From assembly GCA_944470555.2 (NCBI GenBank), contig OX104128.1:46979920-47043919 (forward strand): DNA of 64,000 nucleotides, read 5' to 3'. Of this stretch, positions 13,801 through 28,800 are shown piece after piece. The position numbers and the translations under genes are program-made. This DNA is from Heterobilharzia americana. Lineage: Eukaryota; Platyhelminthes; Trematoda; Strigeidida; Schistosomatidae. The notes below the pieces were generated by a model, which worked only from the letters and a program-made list of their open reading frames with translations, had not been told where the DNA came from and made no database searches. The stretch's first letter is position 1; each line of letters starts with the position of its first letter.

Positions 13801-16800
13801 CTCTTGTTGACTTATTTCGAACATCTAACAATTCTATTATTTCTGCATTCACCTTTGTTAAACAAATCTTCTAAAGAAAAATCACTGTGTTAGGCTAAGT
13901 AGGAATGATATGGGATGGTTTCAAATTGTAGTTAAATGTATCTTATGCATTTTTTATACTAATCGCTCCTCTGTACTAAAAGAGACATCATATTTGCTGT
14001 AAGAGGAGTCACTCTTTATCTAACTAACTCTAATGCTCTGATTGGAATTAAAATTGAATAAACTAGCAAGCGCAAGTCTTCAACCACATGACGTAATTAG
14101 CTATTGTTTGAGGTTACTTAAAAAACTGTATGTTCTAGACCTGAAGCCACTGGAATAATAAAAATCAATATTCTGAGTTATAGAGTTAAAGAAAAATATC
14201 ACTATCGATAGTAAGAATCATTGACTAACATTCTAGAAGTTTGTTACTACTCGTGTTACTCTTTTTTCCATGAATATTGATATTTTTTACCGTCTTTTAG
14301 TGTAGAAACTATCCAACTCACTATTGTTTCACATTCTACGCTATTTCAGTAAATGAATTATAAACAAAAACAATTTTTTTTAAAATTTGGTCATGTTATC
14401 CATCGAATCTCACTGTAATATAAAATAACTTGCTGCCTATCCCGTTAATTAACTCATCCAGGTTCAATTATCTACAATGAAAACATCACGATTTGTTAAA
14501 CCATTTGAATATCTCGTCGATGTATGGGAGCGTCTACTGTCATTAATCACGGAGACCGTTGAATATTTATTAACTGTACAAAGACAGTATATGTATATGG
14601 AAACTATATTTCTTGGTGAAGATATTCGTAAACAACTGCCAAAAGAATCTGCAGAATTTGATATGATTAATAAACAATGGCAATCAATTACAGCATTTTT
14701 ATATGAAACACGTAATACAAGGACATGTGCAAGTAAACCAGGTCAGTGGCTATGATCGTTAATTTTTTTCATTTTAATGCTAAAAATCAAGTGAATTCTT
14801 TTCCTGAAACTATCTCTTAACTATTATAGTCTAAAGAAGCAAGTTAGATGGTTTAGTAAACGCAATTGTAGTGAGATAGATTTTGTTTAGGAATCTTTTA
14901 AATTGATAAGCATTTCCACTACTTGATTACGTTTAGCTTTCACCAGCCGTGATGTACAACCCAAGTTGTGGTAGAAGATATGAAAGCTTAAGAGTGAACA
15001 GCTCGAAAAAAGTTGGCGTTAAAGGAAGTTAATATCAGGTGATGTAATGTATCACCGAAGCTACATAAGTTTCTCAGTTGCATTTAGATGGATGGATAAA
15101 GGAATGCAGAACCACGCAATAAATTGCTCTGGTCCCAGTTCTCAATGTCCACAGGAAAATAAACAAGAAAAGTTTGGTGTAAAGGTGTTATAAAGAAAAA
15201 TCATAAGGTTACAAATGAACAATAAATGAAAAGGGGTCTGGATCTCAAAATTTGAAGAAACATAGTAGATAAGCACATTTGTGCTTCTGAAGTCAATTTT
15301 GAGCTATTCCACTGAGAGTCTTTAATTATTGATTTCAAGTATTAAAAGTACCTCCACCAATTAGCTTTAACTCCGTCTTGCAGCTAAGAATAAACCCTAG
15401 TTACTTCATGGGTTCATTTTATTCGTCAACTTTGGCTCATTTAATCTATTCTAAACTAATCCTATCTTGATATAATATTATGCGTAGCTCGACGAGCTCA
15501 AAATAACTCTGAGCAACATAAGTTAGTGAAAGTTCATAAATTCATCTACTTTTACTTTTAAACACTTGTTCCAACCTGAAAGTTACTGTTTCTGTGGATT
15601 GAATACATACATATATAGGGTGTGAGAACGTAGGTAAAACCTGTTCAGCACTACTCACAAGTCAGAGACTATGGGAACTAACAGTTTAAAATTATTTGTG
15701 ATATGGCTCAAAATACCACCACAATGACTCAGATGGACGCACTTCTTATTGTCTTTGAGGTTTTTAATCTTTTTCCTAACCTTCCTTTACTCCTTCTTTC
15801 CTCACTAGCAGTCTTTTGTCTGCTTTTCGCTTCTTTCTTACATGGTAGTCTAAAGGTGTGACAAGTTGGAATGGTTCACTACTGTACCAGGTTCGACGTT
15901 GATTTTCCTGTCTGTCCTGTGGCTTATACCAATTTTCGCTCACTGTTTCACTCCTTCTTTGTTGCTCTGTTTCTTAAGGTGAAACTAATGTATTGGGTTG
16001 AATGAAATTCCATTGACTGTATTCATTACATTAACAACGTAATATTCTGACTATTGGATCAAATTCATCTACGTTGGCTAGTGTACCTTTGAATAACAAA
16101 CATGGCGACAGATTATGTCGTTTTGTGTAAAGATTTTGATTTGGATGAAGAACGTAGTGTTATCACCATCTAAATCCGCATCTCCTAAAAGATGATAGTG
16201 AAAATTACTATGCAAAAAAACTGAGAGATAATTTTTATTGTGTGAATCCTTTATTCAGTACTCCAGTTACTCTTTGTAGTCAGGTTCAGAAAATTGGTTG
16301 ATCATCATTGATTGAGCCACATCAGCCTCAGTAAGGTAATTGCTGGCGAAATCTTTGCATAGATATGGGAAACTTGTTTGACTTTTGTGGAATTACAACT
16401 ACTATGAAGCAGAACGATTCTTAGGTGCTGAGTGTATTGTGCAGCCGTGTCTTAGTACTACCTTCATGTAGTGGAAGGTGACTGTCAATCCTAAAAAAGT
16501 CAGCAAAGTTTCCAGTTGTCTGATCACCGTCAGCCTCGTAAGGTGTGTTTACAATTCGAAGGTCAGGAGTGGAGGTTTAGGCAGAAGAATCAAACTAGTT
16601 ATCGAAGTAGTTAACCGCTGTTAACGCAGGTAACAGAAACATGTATTACATACATATGAGTAGCTAGACTTTACTGTTACCAAGAGGTTAGCTACAGTGT
16701 ACTTCTTCGATAGGGAGAGTCCCAATACCCCGTTTCTCTTGTCTCATAACCTTTCATGACTACTGATTCTATCATTTTTATTCTTTCTCTTTCCAACTCA

Positions 16801-19800
16801 ATAACGTCATCACTCAATCAGCTAGTTGGAAATGTGCTAATTAATCTACAGTTGTTTAACGTTTCATATTTTCATGTGTATCTAAAATACAACCATTTGG
16901 TTGAAACCTAGCGACCCACCTTTTTCAACCTACAACAAACTACTTCTATCATGTAGTGTAATCGCCCGACACTAGTAGTCTTATTCGACTTAGTTGACCC
17001 CAATCACCTACTGAGACCTTGAGGAATCGGCCTGTAGACTATTCGTTATTCAGCTGTAAGGGCAGTTTCGATATAATACTATCATTCGTCATAGAAGCCT
17101 AGGTAGTTGTAGAATGTTAGATCCTACCAGAAAAAAATCTTTGAAAACGCCTTATTTACATTCTATAGCATGAGACTCAGTGATAACTTCAGAAAATTTA
17201 AATTCGGTAGTTAATCGAACTGGCAACCGACACATGTAATACGAACGACGCAACACCGATTCCGGATGTATGGGAAATTTAAATAACAATTAAATCAAAG
17301 TATGAAAAACAGTAGAACTATAAAAACTAGACCAGAAAATTGTAATTACCTTGATATAACTATGAGCAACAAATTCTACTCGAAGCATCATCAGTTACGA
17401 ATACTGTTTTGCTGTGTAACACATGTAGTATAGAACTATAATACGATAAAGATATAAAATCATTTTATATTCTCCTTCAACAAGAATAAACTCCTAACAG
17501 CTAATCTTTTATATAATTACTGAATGATCCAGGTCGATCTTTAACTTCATTCATATGGTCGACAAAGTTTTGAATTAGATTTAAGTGGCATTACCGTATA
17601 ACCCACGACTAGTCACGAATACACGCCTTCGCCATATCTTCATCTAAATGAACAAAATCTTCTCACGCGTTCCTATTCCCTTTTTCTTCTCACTTTATCA
17701 CTTCACGTTTGAGTTTAGGAATGCTAATAACTTCTACCATTTATCTACCGCGTTGTCAACTTTTCTTAATGCTAGGATGGATACTACCAATTGGACAGAT
17801 ATGCCCTTTTTCAAGTTCTACGTGGTATTTTTTTTTCTATTATCTATCCTGATGAAATAACAAACTTCTCTTGTATAAGTTTTCACTGTGCGCCTACCTG
17901 AAAGAATCCTCTTGAAGACAGTTTCAATTCAATAAAGATTGAAATAACACTATGTAATCAGTTGAATTCATCTCACTTCACATCTTTGCAGAAAAAAGTA
18001 AATCAATAAGTGCGAAAATCCCCAATTTTGTCATCTTTCAATACTGCACAGACCTTGACCAATGTGATCCTATTCTTTTAATAAGTTGGATTGGAGACCA
18101 GAAGTAATAATGAGTAGCGGCTAGCAGTCGGAATCCAGGATGCACGTTTCATCGTTATTTGGGCTCCTCAGCTGGATGTACCTGCTTCTCAATGAGCGAT
18201 ATTTTTCCACTAAGACTCAAACCCAGCACCAAATGGTTCATATGCTAGAGCGTTATCCACTAAGCCATCCAGTCACGATAGCCATAATCTGTGCGATGGG
18301 TATAGTTTTAATGTTCCTTGTATCCAAACAGAGACCAGTCAATTAAGTCCAATCAACGACGGGGAGTTACAATTAATAAAATAAAAACTATACACGTCGT
18401 ACAAAGGTTGACTGTTGCGACTCAGTGTTCTTTGAAGCTTTTGAAGCGATCGGTAAAGGACTCCAGTCTCAGTGAGGAAAACGTCGTTCACTGGAAACAT
18501 TAAGCTGATAAGTTCAAAGTAGGATGAATCGGAAGTTCTGGATTCCACTGATAGCCAGCATCCACCATTACTACCAAACTGAAACCATGGACAATATAGA
18601 GGCACTGGCACAGGAGCTTATGTGCCAATTGACGGATAACAACAACGACATGGAGATAAGAAGTACCTACTAGTTGTTGTTTTTATCTAAGATTCATCTC
18701 TGAAGAATTGATAAAGCTGTTGATACATTCAATGTTGTTTTATTAAAATGTCCAGTTTTCAAAAGTGCTTTTTTGAAGAATCATATTTATGTATTTATAA
18801 CAAGTAGTACTTGCCTGGAGTCTTCGGAACGACAGGAATTAATGGTGGTAGATTTTTTATAACATTGACGAAAATCGGTCCCAATGGCGCAGATGTATTC
18901 ACTCCTTGATATCTTCTGAAGCTTGAATATCTGCACGAACCATTATCGTCAAACTGTTTGTCGTCTCACATATCTTTGTCTACTTTGATATCACTCTTTT
19001 GTATTCACTAGTCTGAAATACTGTAACTTGAGCTGATGCACTCACGTGCGAGGTTCTACGCTGATCTTGTCTGCCGTTCTATCTCAGAATCCTAAAATAT
19101 GAAACAACTTTCTTTTTAGGATTTTTTGCAAACTTTAGAAGCATTAGACAAGTTTCTTTCTAATATTTTTAGAAGTAAAAACATTTCGGTCCTCACTAAT
19201 ACTGAATTTTGGACTTAAAAATCTCTAGTAAGAATATTTTGCATAAGCCTTTTTATTGTGATGCAACGGTTGAGGATTAACTTTATGTGGTTAATGACAG
19301 ACAGGTATCCATTACAACGATCAGCTCACAATAACTGTCTGTTTTATTCTTTTTTTGGTTTACAGGTTTATTAGACCAATTAACTAGACTTGTTCAAAGT
19401 TTAGATGAAATACAGCAATCATTAGATATGTATTTGGAGACAAAACGTCAAATATTTCCACGATTCTACTTTATATCGAATGATGATCTATTAGAAGTAT
19501 TAGGACAAGGCAGAAATCCAGAAGCTGTTATGCCGCATCTAAAGAAATGTTTTGATAATATCAACGTTTTGAGATTAGAAAAGGTAGACACAGAGCATAT
19601 TATTGATAATAAAGTTTACTGTACCCTGGATTTATTATGACTCATAATAAGCTTTGTTATGTTTCTATTGTAGGAGCAAGATATCTCATCGATCTAGGGA
19701 GTTAGCAATTACCGATCTCAGCCGTTTAAGCATGTGTAGACGACCTGTTCGGAACAAAAGCTAACAATAACTATGGGTTTTTGTTGCTTATTCTTGTACG

Positions 19801-22800
19801 TTTCACCTAGATAGTCTACCTGTACTGATTTCTCTCTACTACCATAACTTCTAGTTATCTGAATCTATGTACTATTGTAAAAATTTGTACCCACTTCTAT
19901 CTGCCTTCTTTCTGGGTGGTTTTGTGATGATTCTTTTTTATGATCGAAGAACACAGCAGCGTTGCTGTATTCTACACTTCTTCAGCTTTGATTGCGTATG
20001 CATCACAGTGTTGAATCAGTGCTTATCAGTTGTAGAGAAGACGTTTTTGACGCATTTTACTTTCTTGCCGACATACAACACCTGAGACATCCGGAGTAAA
20101 TATAAAGCTCATAAGACCTGCAGTTTACATATATTTACAATGGCCTTCACAATTTCTAGAAGATCGAACCCTAACGATTCCACTTCTTCAACCAATCTGG
20201 TATTTATACTTTAACACGTGTGCTTTTACTCGAAACTTAGAAGCAAGACGATTGATTGTGAAAGGTTCTAGGGATATGACACTTTTTATGAAGATCTTGG
20301 CAATCTTATTGCATACTACAATACCTCCTTCATGAAATAAAGAGGGGTAGCGCATAGCGTCTTTCGACCGACTGGTAACTTCTTACTAGAATGGGGAAAA
20401 AACTTCTTAATGCCCTTGTTTTGAATTTGTTTTGGTGCGGTTTGAAATAACTAACTTTTATCCATTAAAGTTGGAAATAAACGAACCATTTTGCCAACGG
20501 TCTGATGATAGGTGTTTCATGATCCTTCCCCTTCTCGCTAAAGAAAAGTACATTGGCAAATATTTGAAAAAACATCTACTATGTCTAATGATGTCACATT
20601 CCATTGCTGTAAGGCGTTGCTTTTGCAAAAATGCCCGAAGATCACACCAACCAATTGTGTATAGTTGTTTTTACTATGGTATTTTTAACATTGAAACGAT
20701 TAAATAAATTTGCCAACCTCAATGAACTAATTTCCATTTGGCTCCGATAACCACCTTCGAAACTTATGCACTCACCAGCAACAACCACATACTTTCTTTT
20801 ACTCATGGAATTTACCCAATCAATGTGGTCACTTTTCTGGAACTTATCAGTTATTCGACGGTTTCTCAGATTACTCCTCTTTGAGTTATCTAGAGTTTGT
20901 GGACATAATCTGCTAAGGATGCGCTGACTCGCTTGAGTAGTTAGTTTTGTCATACTAAATTGGTTCTGGTTGCAAGCAAGTTTCTAAGTGGCAATCCAGT
21001 TTGGACCTAGGAAATCAAGGAGTGGCTGACTTGGTTGGTAAGGCACTTTGTAATGAGACACATTGCCATAGTCGCCATCATAGTATACTTCCAGGTTCTC
21101 TGCTGTTTAGTAGATATGATCTCTGAAGTGCAGCTGGCTTTCAAATGATTCTGGTATCCGTTTGCTCATATGGATATAAATTGTCTTTGTTATGGTAATC
21201 TACCACCATACAAAGTAACTATCGCATTTGACTTGTGGGAAGAGGTTTTGAACCTGCCTCAGTATGGGCGTATTTATTGACCTGGTACTCCTTTAAAACC
21301 CTTTGAACACGTAATGAAAGGTTTAGTTCGAGGAGGGCTGGGTCTCATTAAGCGTGAAACATCATGTTTTAAACTCCCAACAAGTACTTCTTGGTTTTCA
21401 TTACCATTACCGGATCTAATTGTAGTACTGTTTGTTCCTTCGTCATGCGTAATAAGTGGTTACTATCACCCTCACCCATCAACACAATATTATCTACATA
21501 ACTGAACTTCTCAAACTCATTTTCATCTTCAATATATCCATTATTTAAGCAGTTACCAAGAGCCTGTTTTAAAATCTGAGGACATGGATGTAGAAGCTGT
21601 CTGAATGTAACACAGCATTTCATTAAATTTTTTCAATACTCCCAACCGTTACCGCTTCCATTGTTTCTTCATAAAGTAGCATAAAAGCCTGAAAGTCTTC
21701 GTTAGAAAAAGTTGCCACTTGAACAATAACCTTCAATATAGTTTAATGTAGATGAATTATTACGAGACTTCTTTATTTTAAATGAAAAATCTTGTAGAAA
21801 TCGGAAGTCGATTCAGTAAGAGTCAATAGCTTGAGTGTTATGTAAAGGATTTATGAGGAAAATATACACATTTTCCACATATATCCCATTTTACAAACGA
21901 GAGGCAGGAGAGTTAAATATTTTGCGATCAATTAATCATATTCATGTAGTTGAGGTTTAAAAAGGAGCCAAAGTTTGTATTTCTTTCATGAAGAACATCT
22001 CTTTAAGAACAACACGATTTCCCCGAAGAATAATAATAATGTGTTTGAATATTTCCACTGAGTCACAACAGAAAATGTACCTCAACAAAAAACCTTCTAA
22101 CGGGGATGTACAGTCTCAGTTTTATATATTTCCTTCATCTCGAACTGTATATTATTTACAGTACAGAATTCTCACTATGTGGTATTTATAAGGTAGTATT
22201 CATCACGGATTTATTTCAGTTGAAAAACTATTGAAAACTTGACAGCAATGGACAGCTATTTAGTCGTAGCATGAGACTCCTCAGCAGTACGTACCCATGA
22301 GTGGGCTAGGGATCGGCCTCAAAACCTTCAGGTTTTACATGGGGAAGAATGACATCATCCAATCTGCCCTAATTCAAATTTCACTGGCATAAATTATTAG
22401 AACTCATGAGCATTATGCGTAAGTAAATGTAAAGAGACCTTGTATCCACATCCATGTACCATGTTCATTGAATATTGAAAGTTCCTATTTTTTTCTAAAG
22501 CATCGAAATGACTGAAACAGTCGAATTAAAAATAATACCAATACCTCCTACTGGTACTAACCACTTCCGGCCTAAAATGTGAGAGAATGATAGAATAGTG
22601 AGTAACCTGGTATCTTTTCAGTAGCTGTTGCATAGTTTTAACTCAACTGTTCTAACTCTTTAACTTTATGCAATTTAGAAGCTTGTCGGGATTTTATTGA
22701 TTTTACGTTGATATTCATCATGGACTGACATCAGTTAGAGAAACATTAGAAACCTGGAAGCACTGGATAGTTGCTTCGTCACAGTATGGGGCCCCTCAGT

Positions 22801-25800
22801 AGTGGACATCGTGACTTCACCAGGGATAAAACTCAAGACTTCCACGTCCCGCGTCCAGCACGTTACCATAGAGTCACTGAGTCGGAACCCCAATGATCCG
22901 TATTTCCTATGTTGTGAACTGACAGAAGTAGGAGATACAGAACGTTGAATTCTGACTCACTGACGCAATAGTTACGTGCTGGCAGCGTAGCCTGAAGGTC
23001 TAGGGTTCTATCCCTAGTTGGGACATTGGTGCGCGCTGCTTGGGAGCCCCGTGCTAGGACGAATCTGTTACCTAGTGCTCTCAGGTTTACAACGTATTTT
23101 ATCTTTACATTCAACATCCCACTACAATTTTATTCACAGACTTCTCAGCACCTTCATTTCTATTTTTTTACTTAAATAACATTGAAAAAGGATCTAGAAG
23201 AGTGAAACTCACTATTTCGTTTCATTTTATTTCCCTTCATTTTTATTCGATGTCAGATAAACTTAATACATGCCCTTCTATTTTATGTATATATTTTACA
23301 AGGATACCGTTGATCACATGAGTGATTCATTGTAATATGTGACTCTGAAACAGAATAGAAGGGTCAATAAATACACTCGAACTTTATTTTAGAGTATGTG
23401 TGACCTTAGCACTCAGACCGTTTCCATCCAACAGTAGTCGGCATATCTAAGCCCGTCAACAATCGTCGTTTAGTTGTTTCTTATCGGTGAAATCCTTACA
23501 GAAGTGATACCGCATACTTATTTGTATGATAAAGCGCATTTACTGAACAACAGAACCAATTTATGAGTATTTTAAATTTAATTTGTAATAAGATCACCTG
23601 ACAGCTCAAGACATGGCAATCTGGTGCCATTAAGACTGAGAAGAACATTTCTACAGGTGATACTGAAAGTGTTAGTGGACCTAGAAAGTCTACCATATCA
23701 GGGAGTTTTGGTGGTGTCACGTCTACTGTTGCAGTTACTACTACCAATACACCTGGAAATAATGATATTGCTCCTGGTCACATATCAAATCTTAATTCGT
23801 CTATTTTTAATGAATCAAACGTTAGCATGATAGGTAATGAACATGATGTAGATTTACAGAATATAATAATTGCCTTTGTAAAAGGTGTAAAAATGACAGT
23901 GAACTAAATGGTTCTGTGGATACAGAAAAAATACTAAAGATAGTTTTGTGATATCCAAGAATGGTGTATTGAATCAAGAAATAAATCATGTAATGCATTC
24001 TGAATCACTGCTAATAAAAAGTAAAAATAAGGAAAATACTGAAGTGAATACTGGTAATTCACCACTAACCAGTAATTCTAAACAATCAGCTTAACAAACA
24101 GCACCAACTTCCTCAGCCCAGTTGGCTCAATCTTCAGATGCATAGTCTTCAGCTAAGCACTGTATCCACCACCAAACCTAAACATACATCGGTGGGATTA
24201 CAAATGTTTAAAAGAACAGTGATACCGTTACTTGTTTTCAGTAATTCCAAATGTTAACCTTGTTGTTGCTGTCACTACTTTTATCGTTTTCCTTTATTTT
24301 CGGTTATTCCAATGGTTTCTACAGTTATCTTACTACTCATATAGCGAACTTCAGTATGGATAAACGATTCCTTGGATAAAGATTAGGGAATTTTATCAAT
24401 GAATATTTTCATATCTAGGTGTTACTCATCTCGTACTAACATCAGTTAAAGAGCCATTTAAACCTGAGAGTGCTGGACAGCTGTTTCATCCAAGTATAGG
24501 ACTCCTCAGCAGTACGCACCAACGACCTCACCAGGGATCAGACTCAGGACCTCTGAGTCTCATGACGAGCACAGTAACCACTTAACCACTGGGTCAGGGA
24601 CAAGTGGTTCACAGTTTCCTCATCAGCGACATTCTTCGAGATGGATATCACGAAGTTTGAATAAGAAGCTGTGACCTGTCAGGTCAACTACTTGGAAGTG
24701 AAGTGCACTCCAAATGAAGACCTCAGGGGATAGTCACGCTATATCGGTAATCTACAGGATTAGGAAAAAGAGGACCACTGAACCAGTGGCTGAATGGTTA
24801 GCGCGTTCTCTGCGAGGCCTGAGGGTCCTGATTTCGACCCCTTGTGAGGTCGTGGGTGCGTCCTGCTGAGAAGTCCCATGCTAGGACGAAACAACTGTCC
24901 AGTGCTGCCAGATTTTTAATGGTTCCCCAACTAATGTCAGCTGGTAATGAATACTATCTTGAACTAAATAAATCCCCAGAAAAACTCAAACTATATATAT
25001 ATATATTGACTGAAACCTAAAAAGCAAGTACAAAAAGACATGAACTCAGATTGTGAATAAGCAATGCTAAGATAAAACATAAATACTGCGAAGTCCGTAA
25101 TAACTATTTCCCTCCAATTCACTGAATTTTCTGTTGTATTGGATTTATGTCAATAAAAATATACGTACAGCTGAGATGGTTGGTAATATATTCTCAAGTA
25201 GTCTGCTAGACTTCGAATTCAGAGCACTAAAATAAACACTGTTATAAGTACGTTACTGAAATATGTACTAACGATAATCTCAACGTGGATCATAATCCCA
25301 TCACATTTAACTCTAAATAACTGAGAATGAAATCTTGTGGTTTATGAAATGTCTTTATTTTAGACAAAACAACTTCTTTACGTCGTCGGAAGAGAACTAT
25401 ACATTATTTTATGAATTAGATTGTCAATTTGTAGTATACTGGTTCATTTTAATCTGCCGTATCCAATTGGTCAAAACTATTGAGCCGTGTGAGCTTAGCC
25501 TGTCTGGGTTCACAGCTGATGAGCTCTAACTTTATAAAGGGAAATTACCATGTAATGTTTAAATCACTTTGACCTGTTTAGCAAAATTTACTGTTCAGTG
25601 TAATTGATTTCAAATAGCTCATAGAGTTCAGTAGTATGTACATTTTTAAATCAGTAATAACGTATCCAATGATTTAAATGTTTTGATAACATTTGCTCCA
25701 TAAATCTATATAGAAGAATAGTGTAAGATGACAAAAGGTAGCTACTTACTGTGATTTCTGTTGTAAATTTTCTTCTTTTCTTACCCAGACAAGTTTAGTC

Positions 25801-28800
25801 GCGTTTGATGCTGTATCAATGTTTTCGTTAGATGGGGAAGAAGTACAGTTTAAAAATAAAGTCCGTATTGATGGTCCTGTAGAATCATGGCTATGTGATA
25901 TTGAAGATCAAATGTATAAAACGTTAAGAGATATGTTAAAGGAGTGTAGACTGGCTTTGAAGAAGGCAGCTAGTAAACGTGATAAATTTATTAAAGAATG
26001 GCCAGGACAATTATGTATCACATCTAGCCAAATTCAGTGGACAGCTGATGTGACAAGAGCTTTACAATTAGTAAGTATTATTATTATTGTTAGTTTATAC
26101 AGATTAATGTGATTTATTTTTTCTTCGGATAATTAAGCACTTATGTTTTGATAAAAGTTAAAATAAATGAAATAGTTTCTCACTTCGAATAAAGGATATT
26201 CTTGTGGTTGTGCTTTGAAATGTTTCAAATTTACTTTGTTAAAATAGCATTAATTCAAGACCAAAGCTTGAAAGATGAATAAAATTGAGTTCAAAATTGA
26301 GGTTTCACACTGAATTTCAGAAGACGTTCCAGAATAATTGACACACCATATAAACAATGTAACAGAGATCTTGCTTACCAGCTGCAGTTGACTTTCATTT
26401 CAGTTAACAAGTATTTCAGAATAATGGAAACCGAAACAGAGCTTGGGTTGATATTCAGTTGGATAACCATTGAAAACCTAGGAGCATATACTCATAGACC
26501 ATTCGCTTGAAAGAATTAGTATGGGTGACTGTGATTTCGCAACGCACAAATTATGAGGCAAGAAGCCAGGTGATGTTTTGCTACCTTGAGGTCCTCGGTA
26601 CGATCAATGGACATCCAACTAATAATACTTGGTCATTATCAGGTACATTTTTTACAACTCATATTGCATCATTTACAAGAAAACTGGTAAATCATAACGA
26701 AACTTGTCATAGTTTCATCTTCTCCAAAAGTGCTTTTCATTAGTCGTCTGTATGGTTTATTCATGAGGTTTTTAATACTTTTCTAGACATAATCATAAAT
26801 CCACAGTTAAAATGGAAGATGACTATGATGACTGTTTACAAACTAGCTTCTCATCTGACAATGAAAGGAAATTAACCGTATTCAACATTAATTGAAGTCG
26901 ACCACTTTACTGACCAGGTCTTTAGTCTTTCTTGAAACTGTTGTTCATTCAGTTTCCATTTTAGTTGACCATGTCACACTTCTCGATCAGTATTGAAAAG
27001 ATCCGAAAGATGTCAGCTGTCGATTTTGTATCACTGAAAACTGTAAAGTATCTAATTACAGTTAACAATGGTCATCTTTATAAAGTTTGACAGCTTCATA
27101 CTGGGCAAAAAGAGGTTTTAGCGGAAAAAATTATCTTTTTGACGATTCATTTTCACAGCTGTGCATTCGTAAATGTAGAAGTAAAATGATAGAATGTTCC
27201 AGACAAGTTACCGAGCAAAGGTCAAACTTAATCGATAGGTGCTTGTATGGAATGAAATGATATTACGTAACACAAGACATGGTCTGAATGGTTTTTATGA
27301 AATGCAGTGAACAGTAGGACTTGGTATTTAATTTCAGCCGTGGTAAGAAGTGCTTTTAGATGTTTCTTTTGGATACACAATTGAGTTTTAAAGCTGTGAA
27401 TTCTCAAAGCTGCGGCTGTATATAAGTGTCGAATCCTCACCACTTTCGAAGGGTTTGGTTGAAATTTTTAAAGAACTCTGAATGAGGTTTTCAGAGCAGC
27501 CAGATACCCAGAGCCTAAGAGATATTCAACGATGGAGCTGTACTCACCCTTTAGTAACCAGCCTGGGTAATGTTCTTGAGTGCGTTTTTCATGCTAGCAT
27601 ATAGTACGGCCGACTTACCCAACGCCATAGGAGCAAATGAACTTATCTTTCACGCACTGACGAATCGGCTGTTGACATGAGAACATAATATGGAGGTTTC
27701 CAGCATGGACTACGATAAACGTTGACGTAGGATGTCTGTGGCAATATCGTCTTTCAATCTGAGATTTATCAAAAGTATTTTCTTCGAAGTTGTCTGTATA
27801 CTTTTTTTACATAGTCTTCTCTGATTTCATATATGTATAAGGTAAAGTTAATATGCAAAACTTTTGCTGTAACTCACCTCATTCTTACTTCAGCTTAAGA
27901 TTTCAAATTGACTGTTACTTTTCTACACGTCATATACCACAGAGAAGGATCAGTAGCTACTTATTAATAATTGTTTAACATGAAGTCAGAAGTGGGTTTC
28001 AATGACTATAATAATAACAGTGATAATAATAATTCATTCCATACAAAATCGTCCACAGATTTCGTATTACTGAGGATGTGTACTATTGCAGCATAAATTC
28101 ACTTCTTTACAACATTTCCAACAGTAATAATTGTCGTAATTCAATTCTGTAAATAATGACTGCAATAATGATAATGATACTTGAGTGATTAGAAGAAAGA
28201 AATATTTTTATTTATTTACCATTACAAAGTATATAAGTTCGTTTTTTTCCCACAAGACTTGGGCTAAATAAAGCACAGTTAAGTTTTTTTGTATTCAGCC
28301 GGATGGGTATAAAACTGTTTGTCTTCTCTTATAAATTACGAAGAAAAAGTTACGAGTAAAGAGGATTCTCAATGTTTCACTGTTAACTATACCTAGTTGA
28401 CTGCCTAAATTTAACTCACTATCAACTTCAGTATCAATCAGTTGAATCAGAGACATATCCAGAATGAATAAACTGTCAAAGTAAAGAGTGAATTCTGTTA
28501 GACAACTTCACCTCCTGTATGTAATTTGTTGAACGAAAAGCATTTTAAGGTCAACAAGTTATTGGATGACCAACACAGTTCAGAAGAAAAACTTCAATGG
28601 GGATAGGAAACATTGTATTCATTTTCTACGATAGTATCGTTAATATTTTAATGGTCATGGGATTCAAACAGCCCATACAAGTCCCCTTTATGCTTGAGAC
28701 ATTTAGTAAGGTTTAGGTTAAGACGACCACTCATGGAGCAGCACTAGTCAATTTGAGATAAGCGACTTTCAGCTCATGAATATACTTAAGGAAATTAATT

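Larger units (their letters stand above)
14742..19365 (+). other. Intron 5
   Basis: Contains two 3' fragments of the second LINE family (15655-15960 and 18805-19095) and a Sm-alpha-like SINE (18090-18385). The stretch 16000-18080 shows nothing I can name. Confidence 0.8.
19584..25788 (+). other. Intron 6
   Basis: Holds possible retroelement remnants (20642-20953, 20980-21060, 21369-21623), five copies or half copies of hammerhead SINE family B (22206-22400, 22712-22890, 22920-23100, 24395-24600, 24780-24965), a decayed pseudogene (23602-24175) and a short (AT)n at 24992-25009. 19600-20430 and 25010-25788 show nothing recognisable. Confidence 0.8.
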
